Assembly (NCBI RefSeq): GCF_007858255.1
Contig: NZ_VFEU01000002.1
Coordinates: 248,001-312,000 of the forward strand
DNA: 64,000 nucleotides
Direction: 5' to 3'
Source: Pseudomonas rhodesiae
GTDB taxonomy: Bacteria; Pseudomonadota; Gammaproteobacteria; Pseudomonadales; Pseudomonadaceae
Position 1 is the stretch's first letter; each line of letters starts with the position of its first letter. A model generated the notes under the pieces. It was not told the origin of the DNA, ran no database searches, and saw only the letters and a list, made by a program, of their open reading frames with translations. Made by a program: the position numbers and the translations under genes. Shown in pieces: positions 29,396 through 38,463 of the stretch.

Positions 29396-31399
29396 ATGAC
29401 CACTCTTGCTTACCGCAGAGACATCGACGGCCTGCGTGCTATCGCTGTCCTGGCTGTCGTTCTGTTCCACTTTGGGGTTCCAGGAGTTTCTGGGGGATTT
29501 GTCGGCGTTGATGTGTTCTTCGTGATTTCAGGATTTCTGATCACGTCGATCATCTGGCGCGAGCGTGAAGCAGGACGTTTCAGCTTTCTCGATTTTTGGG
29601 CAAGGCGAGCCCGGCGTATCCTGCCAGCGCTGATTGTCATGATGTCCATATCGTTGGTGGTTGGTTGGTTTCTGATGGCGCCAAAGGATTACTCCGAGTT
29701 GGGGCGCTCGATACACAACCAGGTGATCTTTATCTCCAACCTGTTCTTCATGCGTCAGGACGGTTACTTCGAGACCGCCTCCGATATGAAGCCAATGCTG
29801 CATACCTGGTCCTTATCTGTCGAAGAGCAGTTCTACCTGGCCTTTCCACTCGTGCTGGTATTTGTATCGAGTCGGATCAAGCAATGGCGCAGCGTATTGT
29901 GCGTACTGATGCTTGTGTCGTTTGGAGCGAGCGCCTGGGCGGTATTTCATCACCCGGAAAAGGCTTTTTTCCTGCTACCCATGCGTGCCTGGGAGCTGCT
30001 GGCAGGCTCCATGCTGGCGGTTATGCCGGTACGGGCCAAACAAATGAGCCCAGCGTTGGCGCAAACAGTCAGTTTGCTCGGCTTGGGTCTGATCCTTGTG
30101 GCTATATTGGGTTACGACGCGGACACGGCCTTCCCTGGCGCCGCAGCCTTACTGCCAGTATTGGGCGTGGTCGGGCTGATTTGGGCTAATGGCCAACACC
30201 CCACTCTGGTCGCACGTTTGCTGGGTAGCCGCGTGCTGGTGGGCATAGGCTTGATTTCCTATTCCTGGTACCTGTGGCACTGGCCGGTACTGGTTTTTGG
30301 CAAGTACGCCAGTATTTATGGGCTGTCGACTTGGGCGCTCGCAGCACTGTTCGTACTCAGCCTGGTTCTAGGGTATTTATCCTGGCGATTTGTGGAGGGG
30401 CCGTTTCGTGAGCGCCGACTCTTGGCCGGGAACCGCTCGATTCTGGTAACGGGTGTCATCGTGCTGCTGGGCCTGGGCATGATGGGCAAAGGCTTGGTGT
30501 GGTCGAGCGGGGTTGCGTGGCGATTGTCGCCCGAGGCCTTGCAGTTCGCGCAAACCCACACTTGGAGCCCGGCACTCATGAATTGCTTGTCGGATGACAA
30601 AAAAAACAAGCACCGAGCGTTCTGCCATTTCGGTCCTCAGGCCGCGGCGCCCAAGGCGTTGGTCTGGGGTGACAGTCACGCATCGGCCTTGATTCCTGCG
30701 TTGAAAGACAGCGCGAACCAGTATCACCTCAACATTACCCAGGCTGGTTACGCCGGTTGTCTGCCGTTTTATCGCAAAGAAAATACGCCTGGCTGCAGAG
30801 CGTTCAATGATCGTGTAACGCAGTTGATAAAGGACGAACCGTTCAGCGATGTGGTACTGGCGGCTCGCTGGAGTCTCTACGTGTATGGTCAGCGCAATGG
30901 TGATACGGGGGCTTCTATTCATGATCCGGCAACGGGGAAATATGACCGTGCCACCGCTGAGCAGCTCTTCACCGAAGGGCTTGGCGCGCTGGTGCAGCAG
31001 CTGCGTGCTCAGGGGCACCGCGTATGGTTGGTCAAAGAGGTGCCGTTGCAGGATTTCAACGTGCCATACCGGCTCAGCCGCCTGGCGATGTTGGGGCGCC
31101 CGACCGACCGAGAAGGTCTGCCTCTGGCCGAGCACATGCAGCGACAGGCCTATATCAGCAATCTATTTGAGCGCATGGCGGCGGCCGACTCAGGCGTTCA
31201 GTTGCTCGACCCTGCGCCGAAGCTCTGCGATACAAATGGATGGTGTCGGGTCGAACTGGCTGGCAAGTCGTTGTATACCGATGACAACCATCTCTCGATC
31301 TCTGGCACCCTGTTCGTACAAGGTTTTCTCGAGCCCTTCTTCCGCACCTTGCGCAACGCGTCGATTGAGTCGGATGTAAGCCGCAATGTCGTTCAATAA
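29396..31399 (+). CDS. AT3-SGNH surface polysaccharide O-acyltransferase
   Basis: A 667-residue inner-membrane protein. Residues 1-370 form the acyltransferase-3 domain: RRDIDGLRAIAVLAVVLFHFG, GGFVGVDVFFVISGFLIT and SLSVEEQFYLAFPL are diagnostic. From about residue 420 comes a periplasmic SGNH hydrolase-like domain with the nucleophile block VWGDSHASALIPAL and the terminal DDNHLSISG. Such OafA-type fusions add acetyl groups to O-antigen or similar glycans. No polysaccharide genes are adjacent. Codon use is somewhat less GC-biased than in rho and ubiD. An acyltransferase at this position is also known in P. aeruginosa, so it is probably not a recent insertion. Confidence 0.9.
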   Translation: MTTLAYRRDIDGLRAIAVLAVVLFHFGVPGVSGGFVGVDVFFVISGFLITSIIWREREAGRFSFLDFWARRARRILPALIVMMSISLVVGWFLMAPKDYSELGRSIHNQVIFISNLFFMRQDGYFETASDMKPMLHTWSLSVEEQFYLAFPLVLVFVSSRIKQWRSVLCVLMLVSFGASAWAVFHHPEKAFFLLPMRAWELLAGSMLAVMPVRAKQMSPALAQTVSLLGLGLILVAILGYDADTAFPGAAALLPVLGVVGLIWANGQHPTLVARLLGSRVLVGIGLISYSWYLWHWPVLVFGKYASIYGLSTWALAALFVLSLVLGYLSWRFVEGPFRERRLLAGNRSILVTGVIVLLGLGMMGKGLVWSSGVAWRLSPEALQFAQTHTWSPALMNCLSDDKKNKHRAFCHFGPQAAAPKALVWGDSHASALIPALKDSANQYHLNITQAGYAGCLPFYRKENTPGCRAFNDRVTQLIKDEPFSDVVLAARWSLYVYGQRNGDTGASIHDPATGKYDRATAEQLFTEGLGALVQQLRAQGHRVWLVKEVPLQDFNVPYRLSRLAMLGRPTDREGLPLAEHMQRQAYISNLFERMAAADSGVQLLDPAPKLCDTNGWCRVELAGKSLYTDDNHLSISGTLFVQGFLEPFFRTLRNASIESDVSRNVVQ

Positions 31400-31458
31400 G
31401 CTGCCAGCGCTCGTAAGAGCAGGTAGGATGTACGCCTATTTTACGGGTGGCATGGTTA

Positions 31459-32925
31459 ATGAAATTCAAGGATCTTCGGGATTTCGTGCAGCAACTTGAG
31501 CAGCGCGGAGAGTTGAAACGTATCCAGATGCCGATTTCCCCGGTGCTGGAAATGACTGAGATTTGCGACCGCACCCTGCGTAACAAGGGCCCGGCGCTGC
31601 TGTTCGAAAAGCCGACCGGCTTCGATATCCCGGTGCTGGGCAACCTGTTCGGCACGCCCGAGCGCGTCGCGTTTGGCATGGGTGCCGAGTCGGTTAGCGA
31701 GTTGCGTGAAATCGGCAAGCTGCTGGCGTTCCTCAAGGAGCCCGAGCCGCCCAAAGGCTTGAAGGATGCCTGGTCCAAGCTGCCGATTTTCCGCAAGATC
31801 ATTGCGATGGCGCCCAAAGTGGTCAAGGACGCCGTGTGCCAGGAAGTGGTCATCGAAGGCGATGACGTCGACCTGGGCATGCTCCCGGTGCAGACCTGCT
31901 GGCCAGGCGATGTTGGCCCGTTGATCACCTGGGGCCTGACCGTCACCAAGGGCCCGAACAAGGATCGCCAGAACCTGGGCATCTATCGCCAGCAAGTGAT
32001 CGGCCGTAACAAAGTGATCATGCGTTGGCTGAGCCATCGTGGCGGCGCTTTGGACTTCCGTGAGTGGTGTGAAAAACACCCCGGCCAGCCGTTCCCGGTC
32101 TCCGTGGCCTTGGGCGCCGACCCGGCCACCATCCTCGGTGCCGTAACGCCGGTGCCGGATAGCCTTTCCGAATACGCCTTCGCGGGACTGTTGCGTGGCA
32201 ACCGCACCGAACTGGTCAAGTGCCGCGGCAACGACCTGCAAGTGCCGGCCACCGCGGAAATCATCCTGGAAGGCGTGATTCACCCCGGTGAGATGGCCGA
32301 TGAAGGCCCCTACGGCGACCACACCGGTTATTACAACGAAGTCGACAGCTTCCCGGTGTTCACGGTTGAACGCATCACGCATCGGATCAAGCCGATCTAC
32401 CACAGTACCTACACCGGCCGGCCGCCGGATGAGCCGGCCATCCTCGGCGTGGCGCTCAACGAAGTGTTCGTGCCGATCCTGCAGAAGCAATTTCCGGAAA
32501 TCACCGATTTCTACCTGCCGCCGGAAGGCTGCTCGTACCGCATGGCCGTGGTCACTATGAAGAAGTCGTACCCAGGCCATGCCAAGCGGGTCATGCTGGG
32601 TGTGTGGTCGTTTTTGCGACAGTTCATGTACACCAAGTTCGTTATTGTCACCGACGACGACATCAACGCTCGGGACTGGAACGACGTGATCTGGGCCATC
32701 ACCACGCGCATGGACCCCAAGCGCGATACGGTGATGATCGATAACACGCCAATCGACTACCTCGACTTTGCGTCGCCGGTGTCGGGCCTGGGCTCGAAGA
32801 TGGGCCTGGATGCCACCCATAAGTGGCCGGGTGAAACCACCCGCGAATGGGGCCGGGTGATCGTCAAGGATGCAGCCGTGACCGCGCGTGTCGATGCGAT
32901 CTGGAAAGAATTGGGAATAGATTGA
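31459..32925 (+). CDS. ubiD: UbiD: 3-octaprenyl-4-hydroxybenzoate decarboxylase
   Basis: A 488-residue prenylated-FMN decarboxylase of ubiquinone synthesis. [22 protein letters not shown] at the start and the central [20 protein letters not shown] are family motifs. [34 protein letters not shown] follows further on, and the C-terminal part carries conserved acidic residues. Start is the ATG at 31459; a GTG four codons upstream is open but has no family support. Its TGA shares one base with the next ATG, so a reductase is made in step with it. Confidence 0.94.
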   Translation: MKFKDLRDFVQQLEQRGELKRIQMPISPVLEMTEICDRTLRNKGPALLFEKPTGFDIPVLGNLFGTPERVAFGMGAESVSELREIGKLLAFLKEPEPPKGLKDAWSKLPIFRKIIAMAPKVVKDAVCQEVVIEGDDVDLGMLPVQTCWPGDVGPLITWGLTVTKGPNKDRQNLGIYRQQVIGRNKVIMRWLSHRGGALDFREWCEKHPGQPFPVSVALGADPATILGAVTPVPDSLSEYAFAGLLRGNRTELVKCRGNDLQVPATAEIILEGVIHPGEMADEGPYGDHTGYYNEVDSFPVFTVERITHRIKPIYHSTYTGRPPDEPAILGVALNEVFVPILQKQFPEITDFYLPPEGCSYRMAVVTMKKSYPGHAKRVMLGVWSFLRQFMYTKFVIVTDDDINARDWNDVIWAITTRMDPKRDTVMIDNTPIDYLDFASPVSGLGSKMGLDATHKWPGETTREWGRVIVKDAAVTARVDAIWKELGID

Positions 32926-33893
32926 TGCGTGTAACCCTGCAACCTTCCGGTGCTGTACTGGATCTGGTCCCTGGCGAGCGGATTCTCGAAGGCGCCCGTC
33001 GCCTGGGTTATGAATGCCCCCAGGCCTGCCGCAACGGTGTATGCCATGTGTGCGCCGCACTGCTGGTGGAAGGCCGCGTGCAGCAAGCCGGTGAAGTGCG
33101 TGACCACGGTGAATTCTTCACCTGCATCGCCGAGCCGCTGGAAGACTGCGTTGTGTTGTGGGATGGCGTGCTGGCCCCCGGCGAGCTGCCGCTGCGCAAG
33201 TTGGCGTGCCAATTGAGCGAGTGCGTCGACGTGGGTGGCGATGTGTGGCGAGTGCGCCTGCGCGCGCCTGCCGGCAAGGCGGTGCGTTACCACGCCGGGC
33301 AATACCTGATGATCGAACGGGATAACGGGGAGAAGTCGGCGTTTTCCCTGGCCTCGGCACCCCATTCTGGGCGTGAGCTGGAACTGCATGTACTGGCCCG
33401 TGAAGACAGCGCACGCAACCTGCTGGCCCAACTGCAGCGTGATCAGATAGCGCGTGTGGAACTGCCGTTTGGCGACACTCACCTGGCCGAGCTGCCCGAC
33501 GGCCCGCTGGTGCTGATCGCCGCAGGCACCGGTATGGCGCAGATGCACAGCCTGATCGAGCATTGCCGCGCTTCCGGTTTCAAGCACCCGGTACACCTGT
33601 ACTGGGGCGTGCGCCGCCCGGAGGACTTCTACGAAATCGAGCATTGGACGCAATGGCAGCAACTGCCCAACCTGTTTCTGCACAAGGTCGTCAGCGACCT
33701 GTGCGGTTGGGAAGGGCGCTGTGGGCTATTGCATGAAGCGGTGTGCGAAGACATCCGCGACCTGAAGGCCGTGCACGTCTATGCCAGCGGTTCACCGGCG
33801 ATGATCTATGGCACGTTGGATGCGCTGGTCGAAGCCGGCATGGACGCGCATCAGATGCGCGCTGACGTATTTGCCTACGCCCCCCGACCCTAG
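32925..33893 (+). CDS. Ferredoxin-type 2Fe-2S / FAD / NAD(P) reductase
   Basis: A 322-residue soluble electron-transfer protein. The N-terminal 90 residues are a plant-type ferredoxin: CRNGVCHVC gives the C-x4-C-x2-C cluster motif and FFTC the fourth cysteine. Next come the FAD domain (residues 95-190, YHAGQYLMIERDN and FSLASAP) and the NAD(P) domain with VLIAAGTGMAQMHSLIE and a C-terminal YASGSPAMI. Annotated in relatives as CDP-6-deoxy-delta-3,4-glucoseen reductase, but no such sugar pathway is here. TGATG coupling to ubiD makes a link to quinone synthesis or general flavin reduction more plausible; that is inference. Confidence 0.85.
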   Translation: MRVTLQPSGAVLDLVPGERILEGARRLGYECPQACRNGVCHVCAALLVEGRVQQAGEVRDHGEFFTCIAEPLEDCVVLWDGVLAPGELPLRKLACQLSECVDVGGDVWRVRLRAPAGKAVRYHAGQYLMIERDNGEKSAFSLASAPHSGRELELHVLAREDSARNLLAQLQRDQIARVELPFGDTHLAELPDGPLVLIAAGTGMAQMHSLIEHCRASGFKHPVHLYWGVRRPEDFYEIEHWTQWQQLPNLFLHKVVSDLCGWEGRCGLLHEAVCEDIRDLKAVHVYASGSPAMIYGTLDALVEAGMDAHQMRADVFAYAPRP

Positions 33894-34372
33894 AAGCGCA
33901 CGCCCGCGGTGAGCATTGCCGCGTTGAAGCCCAACAGCACCAGCTCCGCCGCCACCGGCCCGTGGTGGGTGCCCACCGACGGAATGATCACCGGCGCCAC
34001 GCCGAGGCCGTTCAGTGGGATCTTGTCGCGGTACTTGCCGCGATAGCCCTGAAGCGCGCCGCCGGTCAGTTTTACGTACACCGGGTAATCCGCCATGTCA
34101 TAGCGTTTGCCCCCATAGACGTAGTACGAACGCTGGCTGAACGAGTTGCGGAAGGTCGCCCCGCCATACACCCAGCCTGAGGCTTCATTGCGTTCAAGGC
34201 CGATCAGGTCCTGATGGTTATTGTGGTCTGGGTCGGGGGAGAAATGCCGGGTGTAGACGCTGGTCTGCGCATACCAGAAACCTTTGTCGTCTTCGCCAGG
34301 CGGCGGTTCGGCGGCCAGTGCGGTGGTGGCCTGGGCCAGAAACAACAGTCCTGGCAGTCGAAATTTTTTCAT
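33890..34372 (-). CDS. Small predicted outer-membrane beta-barrel protein
   Basis: A 160-residue protein with a signal peptide (cleavage after ALA). The mature chain is rich in aromatic and glycine residues in alternating patterns (KGFWYAQTSVYTRHFSPDP, GWVYGGATFRNSFSQRSYYVY) and ends in ARF-like AGVRF. A terminal phenylalanine is the usual barrel-assembly signal. Size and an H/S/D-rich N-terminal region recall lipid-modifying barrels such as PagP, but no clear catalytic set was identified. I do not assign a function. Stop overlaps by four bases that of the convergent reductase. Confidence 0.65.
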   Translation of the reverse strand: MKKFRLPGLLFLAQATTALAAEPPPGEDDKGFWYAQTSVYTRHFSPDPDHNNHQDLIGLERNEASGWVYGGATFRNSFSQRSYYVYGGKRYDMADYPVYVKLTGGALQGYRGKYRDKIPLNGLGVAPVIIPSVGTHHGPVAAELVLLGFNAAMLTAGVRF

Positions 34373-34696
34373 GGGGCGACCTCGGTAGTCGGTGGGGGCG
34401 GCGGCTAGTGGGTCGTGATCGGCACATCATTTTGACGGCAGGAACGTGCCCCAGGCTGAACCGGGGCTGAAAGTAGCGGGATTATGGGTTTCAATCCTGA
34501 CGAATGGCCGTTGGCCTTATATCTCTGCTTATTCACTTCCGGTATTTATTGTCCCCGGTGGATATCCCTAAGCTATATCCCCAAGGCCGCAGGTTCAGCA
34601 CACCCCATACTTTTGGCCTAAACGGTTCCTGCGGCGCGTTTTATTGCGCTAAAGTCGCTTACAGCTGGTTACACAGGAGGCGCACCGCTTTTCGCC
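34373..34696. promoter_or_regulatory. Divergent gap with two inverted repeats
   Basis: No supported gene in 324 bases. GGATAT (34560-34565) pairs with ATATCC (34575-34580), and GCCGCAGG (34586-34593) pairs perfectly with CCTGCGGC (34628-34635) across 34 bases, the latter in the probable leader of the ChaC gene. GCCCC/GGGGC near 34450-34467 forms a further small stem. Confidence 0.4.
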
Positions 34697-35350
34697 ATGA
34701 CCGCCATTGAAACCGATCTTCTGCAGTTGGCTTACCCTCCGCGGCTCGATCTGGGACCGCAACTTACCCACGAACAGTTAATGAGCTCCATGCAGGCCAC
34801 CATGGCCCGGCATAAGGGTGGGCCGGTCTGGCTATTTGCGTATGGTTCATTGATTTGGCGGCCGGAATGCTCGTCGACCGAGCGGGTACGGGCCCGGGTC
34901 CACGGATATCACCGTGGCCTGTATTTGTGGTCCCACGAGCACCGTGGTACGCCGGAATTGCCGGGGTTGGTATTCGGTTTGGATCGCGGTGGGTCATGCA
35001 GCGGGTTTGCTTATCGCTTGCCGGAAGATCAGCTGGAAGCCTCGCTGTATGCCTTGTGGCAGCGCGAGATGCCTTATCCCTCGTACCGGCCGCATTGGCT
35101 CAGTTGTCGGTTGGAGGATGGCACGCAGGTGCAAGCGCTGGGGTTTGTGTTGGAGCGGCATTTGCCCAGCTACGCCGGCAACTTACCTGATATCGTGCTT
35201 AACCATGTGCTGCAAAGCGCGAGTGGGCGTTACGGTACGACCCGCGATTATGTCGAGCAGACCGTCAACGCCCTGCGCAGCCACGCCATGCCAGATAAAA
35301 ACCTGGAGGCGCGGCTCAAGCGGTGTGCAAAAGGATGCTCAGGCGCTTAA
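34697..35350 (+). CDS. chaC: ChaC-like gamma-glutamylcyclotransferase
   Basis: A 217-residue cytoplasmic enzyme. [14 protein letters not shown] is the substrate-binding motif of the family; [26 protein letters not shown] and [16 protein letters not shown] follow in the family's order and include the expected catalytic acidic residue. ChaC enzymes cleave glutathione to 5-oxoproline and Cys-Gly. The stop overlaps the stop of the convergent glpT gene by four bases. Confidence 0.9.
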   Translation: MTAIETDLLQLAYPPRLDLGPQLTHEQLMSSMQATMARHKGGPVWLFAYGSLIWRPECSSTERVRARVHGYHRGLYLWSHEHRGTPELPGLVFGLDRGGSCSGFAYRLPEDQLEASLYALWQREMPYPSYRPHWLSCRLEDGTQVQALGFVLERHLPSYAGNLPDIVLNHVLQSASGRYGTTRDYVEQTVNALRSHAMPDKNLEARLKRCAKGCSGA

Positions 35351-36684
35351 CGGGCCGAGCTGACACTGTTGGTGTGCCACAGGGTCGGGATCAGGAATGC
35401 GATGGCCAGCAGGCACGCGCCGATCAGCAGCACAAAGCCGCCGTCCCAGCCGAAATGGTCAACGGTGTAGCCCATGGCCGCACTTGCCGCCACCGAGCCG
35501 CCCAGGTAACCGAACAGACCCGTGAAACCCGCGGCGGTGCCGGCGGCTTTCTTCGGTGCCAGCTCCAGCGCCTGCAGGCCGATCAGCATTACCGGGCCAT
35601 AGATCAGGAAGCCGATCGAGACCAGCGCAATCATGTCCACCGTCGGATTGCCCGGCGGGTTGAGCCAGTACACCAGCGTCGCCACGGTCACCAGGCCCAT
35701 GAACACAATGCCGGTCAGGCCACGGTTGCCACGGAAGATTTTGTCCGACATCCAGCCGCACAGCAGCGTGCCCGGGATACCCGCCCACTCATAGAAGAAG
35801 TAAGCCCACGAGGATTTATCCACCGTGAAGTGTTTGGCTTCCTTGAGATAAGTCGGTGCCCAGTCCAGTACGCCATAGCGCAGCAGGTAGACGAATACGT
35901 TGGCGAAGGCGATGTACCAGAGCATTTTGTTGCGCAGCACATATTTGACGAAGATTTCCTTGGCGCTGAATTCGTCTTCGTGGCTGGCGTTGTAGCCTTC
36001 GGGATAGTCGTTCTTGTATTGCTCGATAGGCGGCAGGCCAACCGATTGTGGGGTGTCACGCATCGTGATGAACGCAAACGCCGCCACTGCCAAGGCCACC
36101 GTGGCAGGCACGTAGAATGCCGCGTGCCAATCGTTGAACCAGGCCATGCCCAGCAAGAACAGCGGGCCGATCAGGCCGCCGCCGACGTTGTGCGCCACGT
36201 TCCACACCGACACCACGCCGCCGCGTTCTTTCTGCGACCACCAATGCACCATGGTGCGCCCGCTCGGCGGCCAACCCATGCCCTGGGCCCAGCCGTTGAT
36301 GAACAGCAATATGAACATCATGGTCACGCTGGACGTCGCCCAAGGCGCGAAACCGAAAATGAACATCACGCCCGCCGAGACCAACAGGCCAAAGGGCAAA
36401 AAGTAGCGCGGGTTGGAACGGTCGGATACCAGGCCCATCAGGAACTTGGACAGGCCGTAGGCAATCGCGATAGCCGACATCGCCAAGCCCAGTTCGCCGC
36501 GGCTGTAACCGTCTTCGATCAGGTAAGGCATGGCCAGGGAGAAGTTTTTGCGCAGCAGGTAGTACCCGGCATAACCGAAGAAAATGCCAGCGAAGATCTG
36601 CCAGCGTAGACGTCGGTAAGTACTGTCGATTTTTTCTTCAGGCAGGGGCGCCTGGTGCGCGGCAGGACGAAAGAAAGCAAACAT
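35347..36684 (-). CDS. glpT: Glycerol-3-phosphate/phosphate antiporter
   Basis: A 445-residue major-facilitator protein with twelve helices. Both substrate-side arginine regions typical of GlpT/UhpT can be seen: [19 protein letters not shown] near residue 40 and [16 protein letters not shown] in the second half. [19 protein letters not shown] is the organophosphate antiporter signature. It imports sn-glycerol-3-phosphate in exchange for phosphate. No other glp gene is nearby. Confidence 0.94.
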   Translation of the reverse strand: MFAFFRPAAHQAPLPEEKIDSTYRRLRWQIFAGIFFGYAGYYLLRKNFSLAMPYLIEDGYSRGELGLAMSAIAIAYGLSKFLMGLVSDRSNPRYFLPFGLLVSAGVMFIFGFAPWATSSVTMMFILLFINGWAQGMGWPPSGRTMVHWWSQKERGGVVSVWNVAHNVGGGLIGPLFLLGMAWFNDWHAAFYVPATVALAVAAFAFITMRDTPQSVGLPPIEQYKNDYPEGYNASHEDEFSAKEIFVKYVLRNKMLWYIAFANVFVYLLRYGVLDWAPTYLKEAKHFTVDKSSWAYFFYEWAGIPGTLLCGWMSDKIFRGNRGLTGIVFMGLVTVATLVYWLNPPGNPTVDMIALVSIGFLIYGPVMLIGLQALELAPKKAAGTAAGFTGLFGYLGGSVAASAAMGYTVDHFGWDGGFVLLIGACLLAIAFLIPTLWHTNSVSSAR

Positions 36685-36853
36685 TCAAGAGCTCCAGATT
36701 TCTTGTTTTGACTGCGGATGCGAATGTTACAGTTTCGTTACCGAAAATAGCATCGCCTCTTGAGGTCAAACACAGGAAAACGGCGTAACTGCATGTTCTT
36801 TTATGAACATGCCGCAAATAGGCAGGTTTATGTCGTTTTAGGCTTTTCTAGGA

Positions 36854-36881
36854 AATGTGGGGGGATTGCCCCTCCCACATT
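36854..36881. repeat. Single REP-like palindrome upstream of glpT
   Basis: AATGTGGG pairs with CCCACATT around GGGATTGCCCCT. It resembles one half of the REP pairs elsewhere and lies in the gap between the quinone oxidoreductase stop and the glpT start. Confidence 0.6.
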
Positions 36882-36900
36882 ACTCACATTCAGATGGCGA

Positions 36901-37878
36901 TCAGCGGGTCTGGACGACGACCTTCCCGACAGCCTTGCGCTGCCCAAGATCGTTGATAGCCTGGGCCGCCTGTTCCAGCGGATACACCTGCGACACCAGC
37001 GGCTTGAGCTTGCCCTCGGCATACCAGCCAAACAATTGCTGGAAATTCGCCGCGTTATCCTGCGGCTGGCGCTGAGCGAAGGAGCCCCAGAACACGCCGA
37101 CCACCGCCGCGCCTTTAAGCAGCGCCAGGTTCACCGGCAGCTCGGGAATGCGCCCGCTGGCAAACCCCACCACCAGCAGGCGGCCGTTCCAGGCAATCGC
37201 GCGAATAGCCTGGTCAAACAGGTCGCCGCCCACTGGGTCGTAGATCACATCCGCGCCATTGCCGTCGGTGAGGCGCTTGATCTCATCCTTCAGGCTGGCT
37301 TCGCTGTAATTGATCAATTCGTCGGCGCCCGCAGCCTTGGCGATTGCGAGCTTGTCGGCGCTGCTGGCGGCAGCAATCACCCGGGCGCCCATGGCTTTGC
37401 CGATTTCCACCGCGGCCAGGCCCACGCCACCGGAGGCACCGAGCACCAGCAGGGTTTCGCCGGGTTGCAGGTGGGCCCGTTGTTTGAGCGCGTGCATTGA
37501 GGTGCCGTAGGTCATGCTGAACGCGGCGGCGGTGTTGAAATCCATGCTGGCAGGGATCGGCAGCACGTTATAGCCGGGCACTGCGACCTGTTCGGCAAAG
37601 CTGCCCCAGCCGGTCAAGGCCATGACCCGATCGCCGACCTTCAAGTGGCTGACTTTCTCCCCCACTTCGCTGACCACCCCTGCGGCTTCACCACCCGGCG
37701 AGAACGGAAAGGGCGGTTTGAACTGGTATTTGCCCTCGATAATCAGCGTGTCCGGGAAGTTGACCCCGGCGGCATGCACGTCCAGCAGGATTTCGTTTTT
37801 CTTGATCGCCGGGCTGGCGACATCTTCCAGCACCAGGGTTTCGGCGGGGCCGAAGGCTTTGCACAGCACAGCTTTCAT
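36901..37878 (-). CDS. Zinc-independent quinone oxidoreductase (MDR family)
   Basis: A 325-residue NADPH-dependent oxidoreductase. MKAVLCKAFGPAETLVLED opens the GroES-like domain, PFPFSPGGEAAGVVSEVG is the family motif, and LVLGASGGVGLAAVEIGKAMGA is the NADPH-binding loop. The zinc ligands of alcohol dehydrogenases are absent, placing it in the QOR class. Start at 37878 is chosen from the family N-terminus. Substrate is probably a quinone or an enoyl compound. Confidence 0.9.
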   Translation of the reverse strand: MKAVLCKAFGPAETLVLEDVASPAIKKNEILLDVHAAGVNFPDTLIIEGKYQFKPPFPFSPGGEAAGVVSEVGEKVSHLKVGDRVMALTGWGSFAEQVAVPGYNVLPIPASMDFNTAAAFSMTYGTSMHALKQRAHLQPGETLLVLGASGGVGLAAVEIGKAMGARVIAAASSADKLAIAKAAGADELINYSEASLKDEIKRLTDGNGADVIYDPVGGDLFDQAIRAIAWNGRLLVVGFASGRIPELPVNLALLKGAAVVGVFWGSFAQRQPQDNAANFQQLFGWYAEGKLKPLVSQVYPLEQAAQAINDLGQRKAVGKVVVQTR

Positions 37879-38027
37879 CGGACTATTCCTTTTGGCGTCG
37901 TGGCCGATAAGTGTAGGAGGGCAGGCCCCAGGGTCAACAAGCATGCCCCGGCCTGATAAGTGGCCATAAGCTTGTGCTCAGCCTTGCTAGCGTTATGCTA
38001 CCGGGCACCGAATGTGAGGAATGAATT

Positions 38028-38444
38028 GTGAAAGCGCGGATTCTGTTGATGCTGGCCCTGATCCTGCCGATGGCGGTACAGGCCGAAGAAGCCAAGGAAG
38101 GCAAAGAGGGCGAGGCGCCGAAAGTCAGCTATATCAGCTTGAGCCCGCCGTTCGTGGGTAATTACGGCCTGGATGGCACGGCGAAACTCAAGGTGTTCAA
38201 GGCCGACATCGCCCTGCGCGTGACCGGCACCGAAGCCGCCGCCGCCGTTAAAGCCAACGACGCGTTGATCCGCAACCAACTGGTGGCGTTGTTCACCCAG
38301 CAGACCAACGAGGCGATGAGCACCGTGGAGGGCAAGGAAAAACTGCGCCAGGAAGCCCTGAAGCAAACCCAGCAAGTGATGAACGACGAGACCGGCAAGC
38401 CCATGGTCGAAGACCTGTTGTTCAACAACTTGATCATCCAGTAA
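38028..38444 (+). CDS. FliL-like protein with signal peptide
   Basis: A 138-residue protein beginning with GTG. The first 19 residues look like a cleavable signal (ending VQA-EEA) rather than the single anchor of true FliL. The rest (SYISLSPPFVGNYG, KVFKADIALRVTG, NDALIRNQLVALFT, ALKQTQQVMND) follows the periplasmic domain of FliL, the flagellar stator-associated protein. No flagellar gene is adjacent, so it is an orphan paralogue of unknown role. Confidence 0.75.
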   Translation: MKARILLMLALILPMAVQAEEAKEGKEGEAPKVSYISLSPPFVGNYGLDGTAKLKVFKADIALRVTGTEAAAAVKANDALIRNQLVALFTQQTNEAMSTVEGKEKLRQEALKQTQQVMNDETGKPMVEDLLFNNLIIQ

Positions 38445-38463
38445 GCGCGCCAGGTGCGCGGTC

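Noticed and set aside
34504..34710. 68-residue frame before the ChaC gene
   Set aside because: Overlaps the ChaC start, lacks a ribosome site and has no family features.
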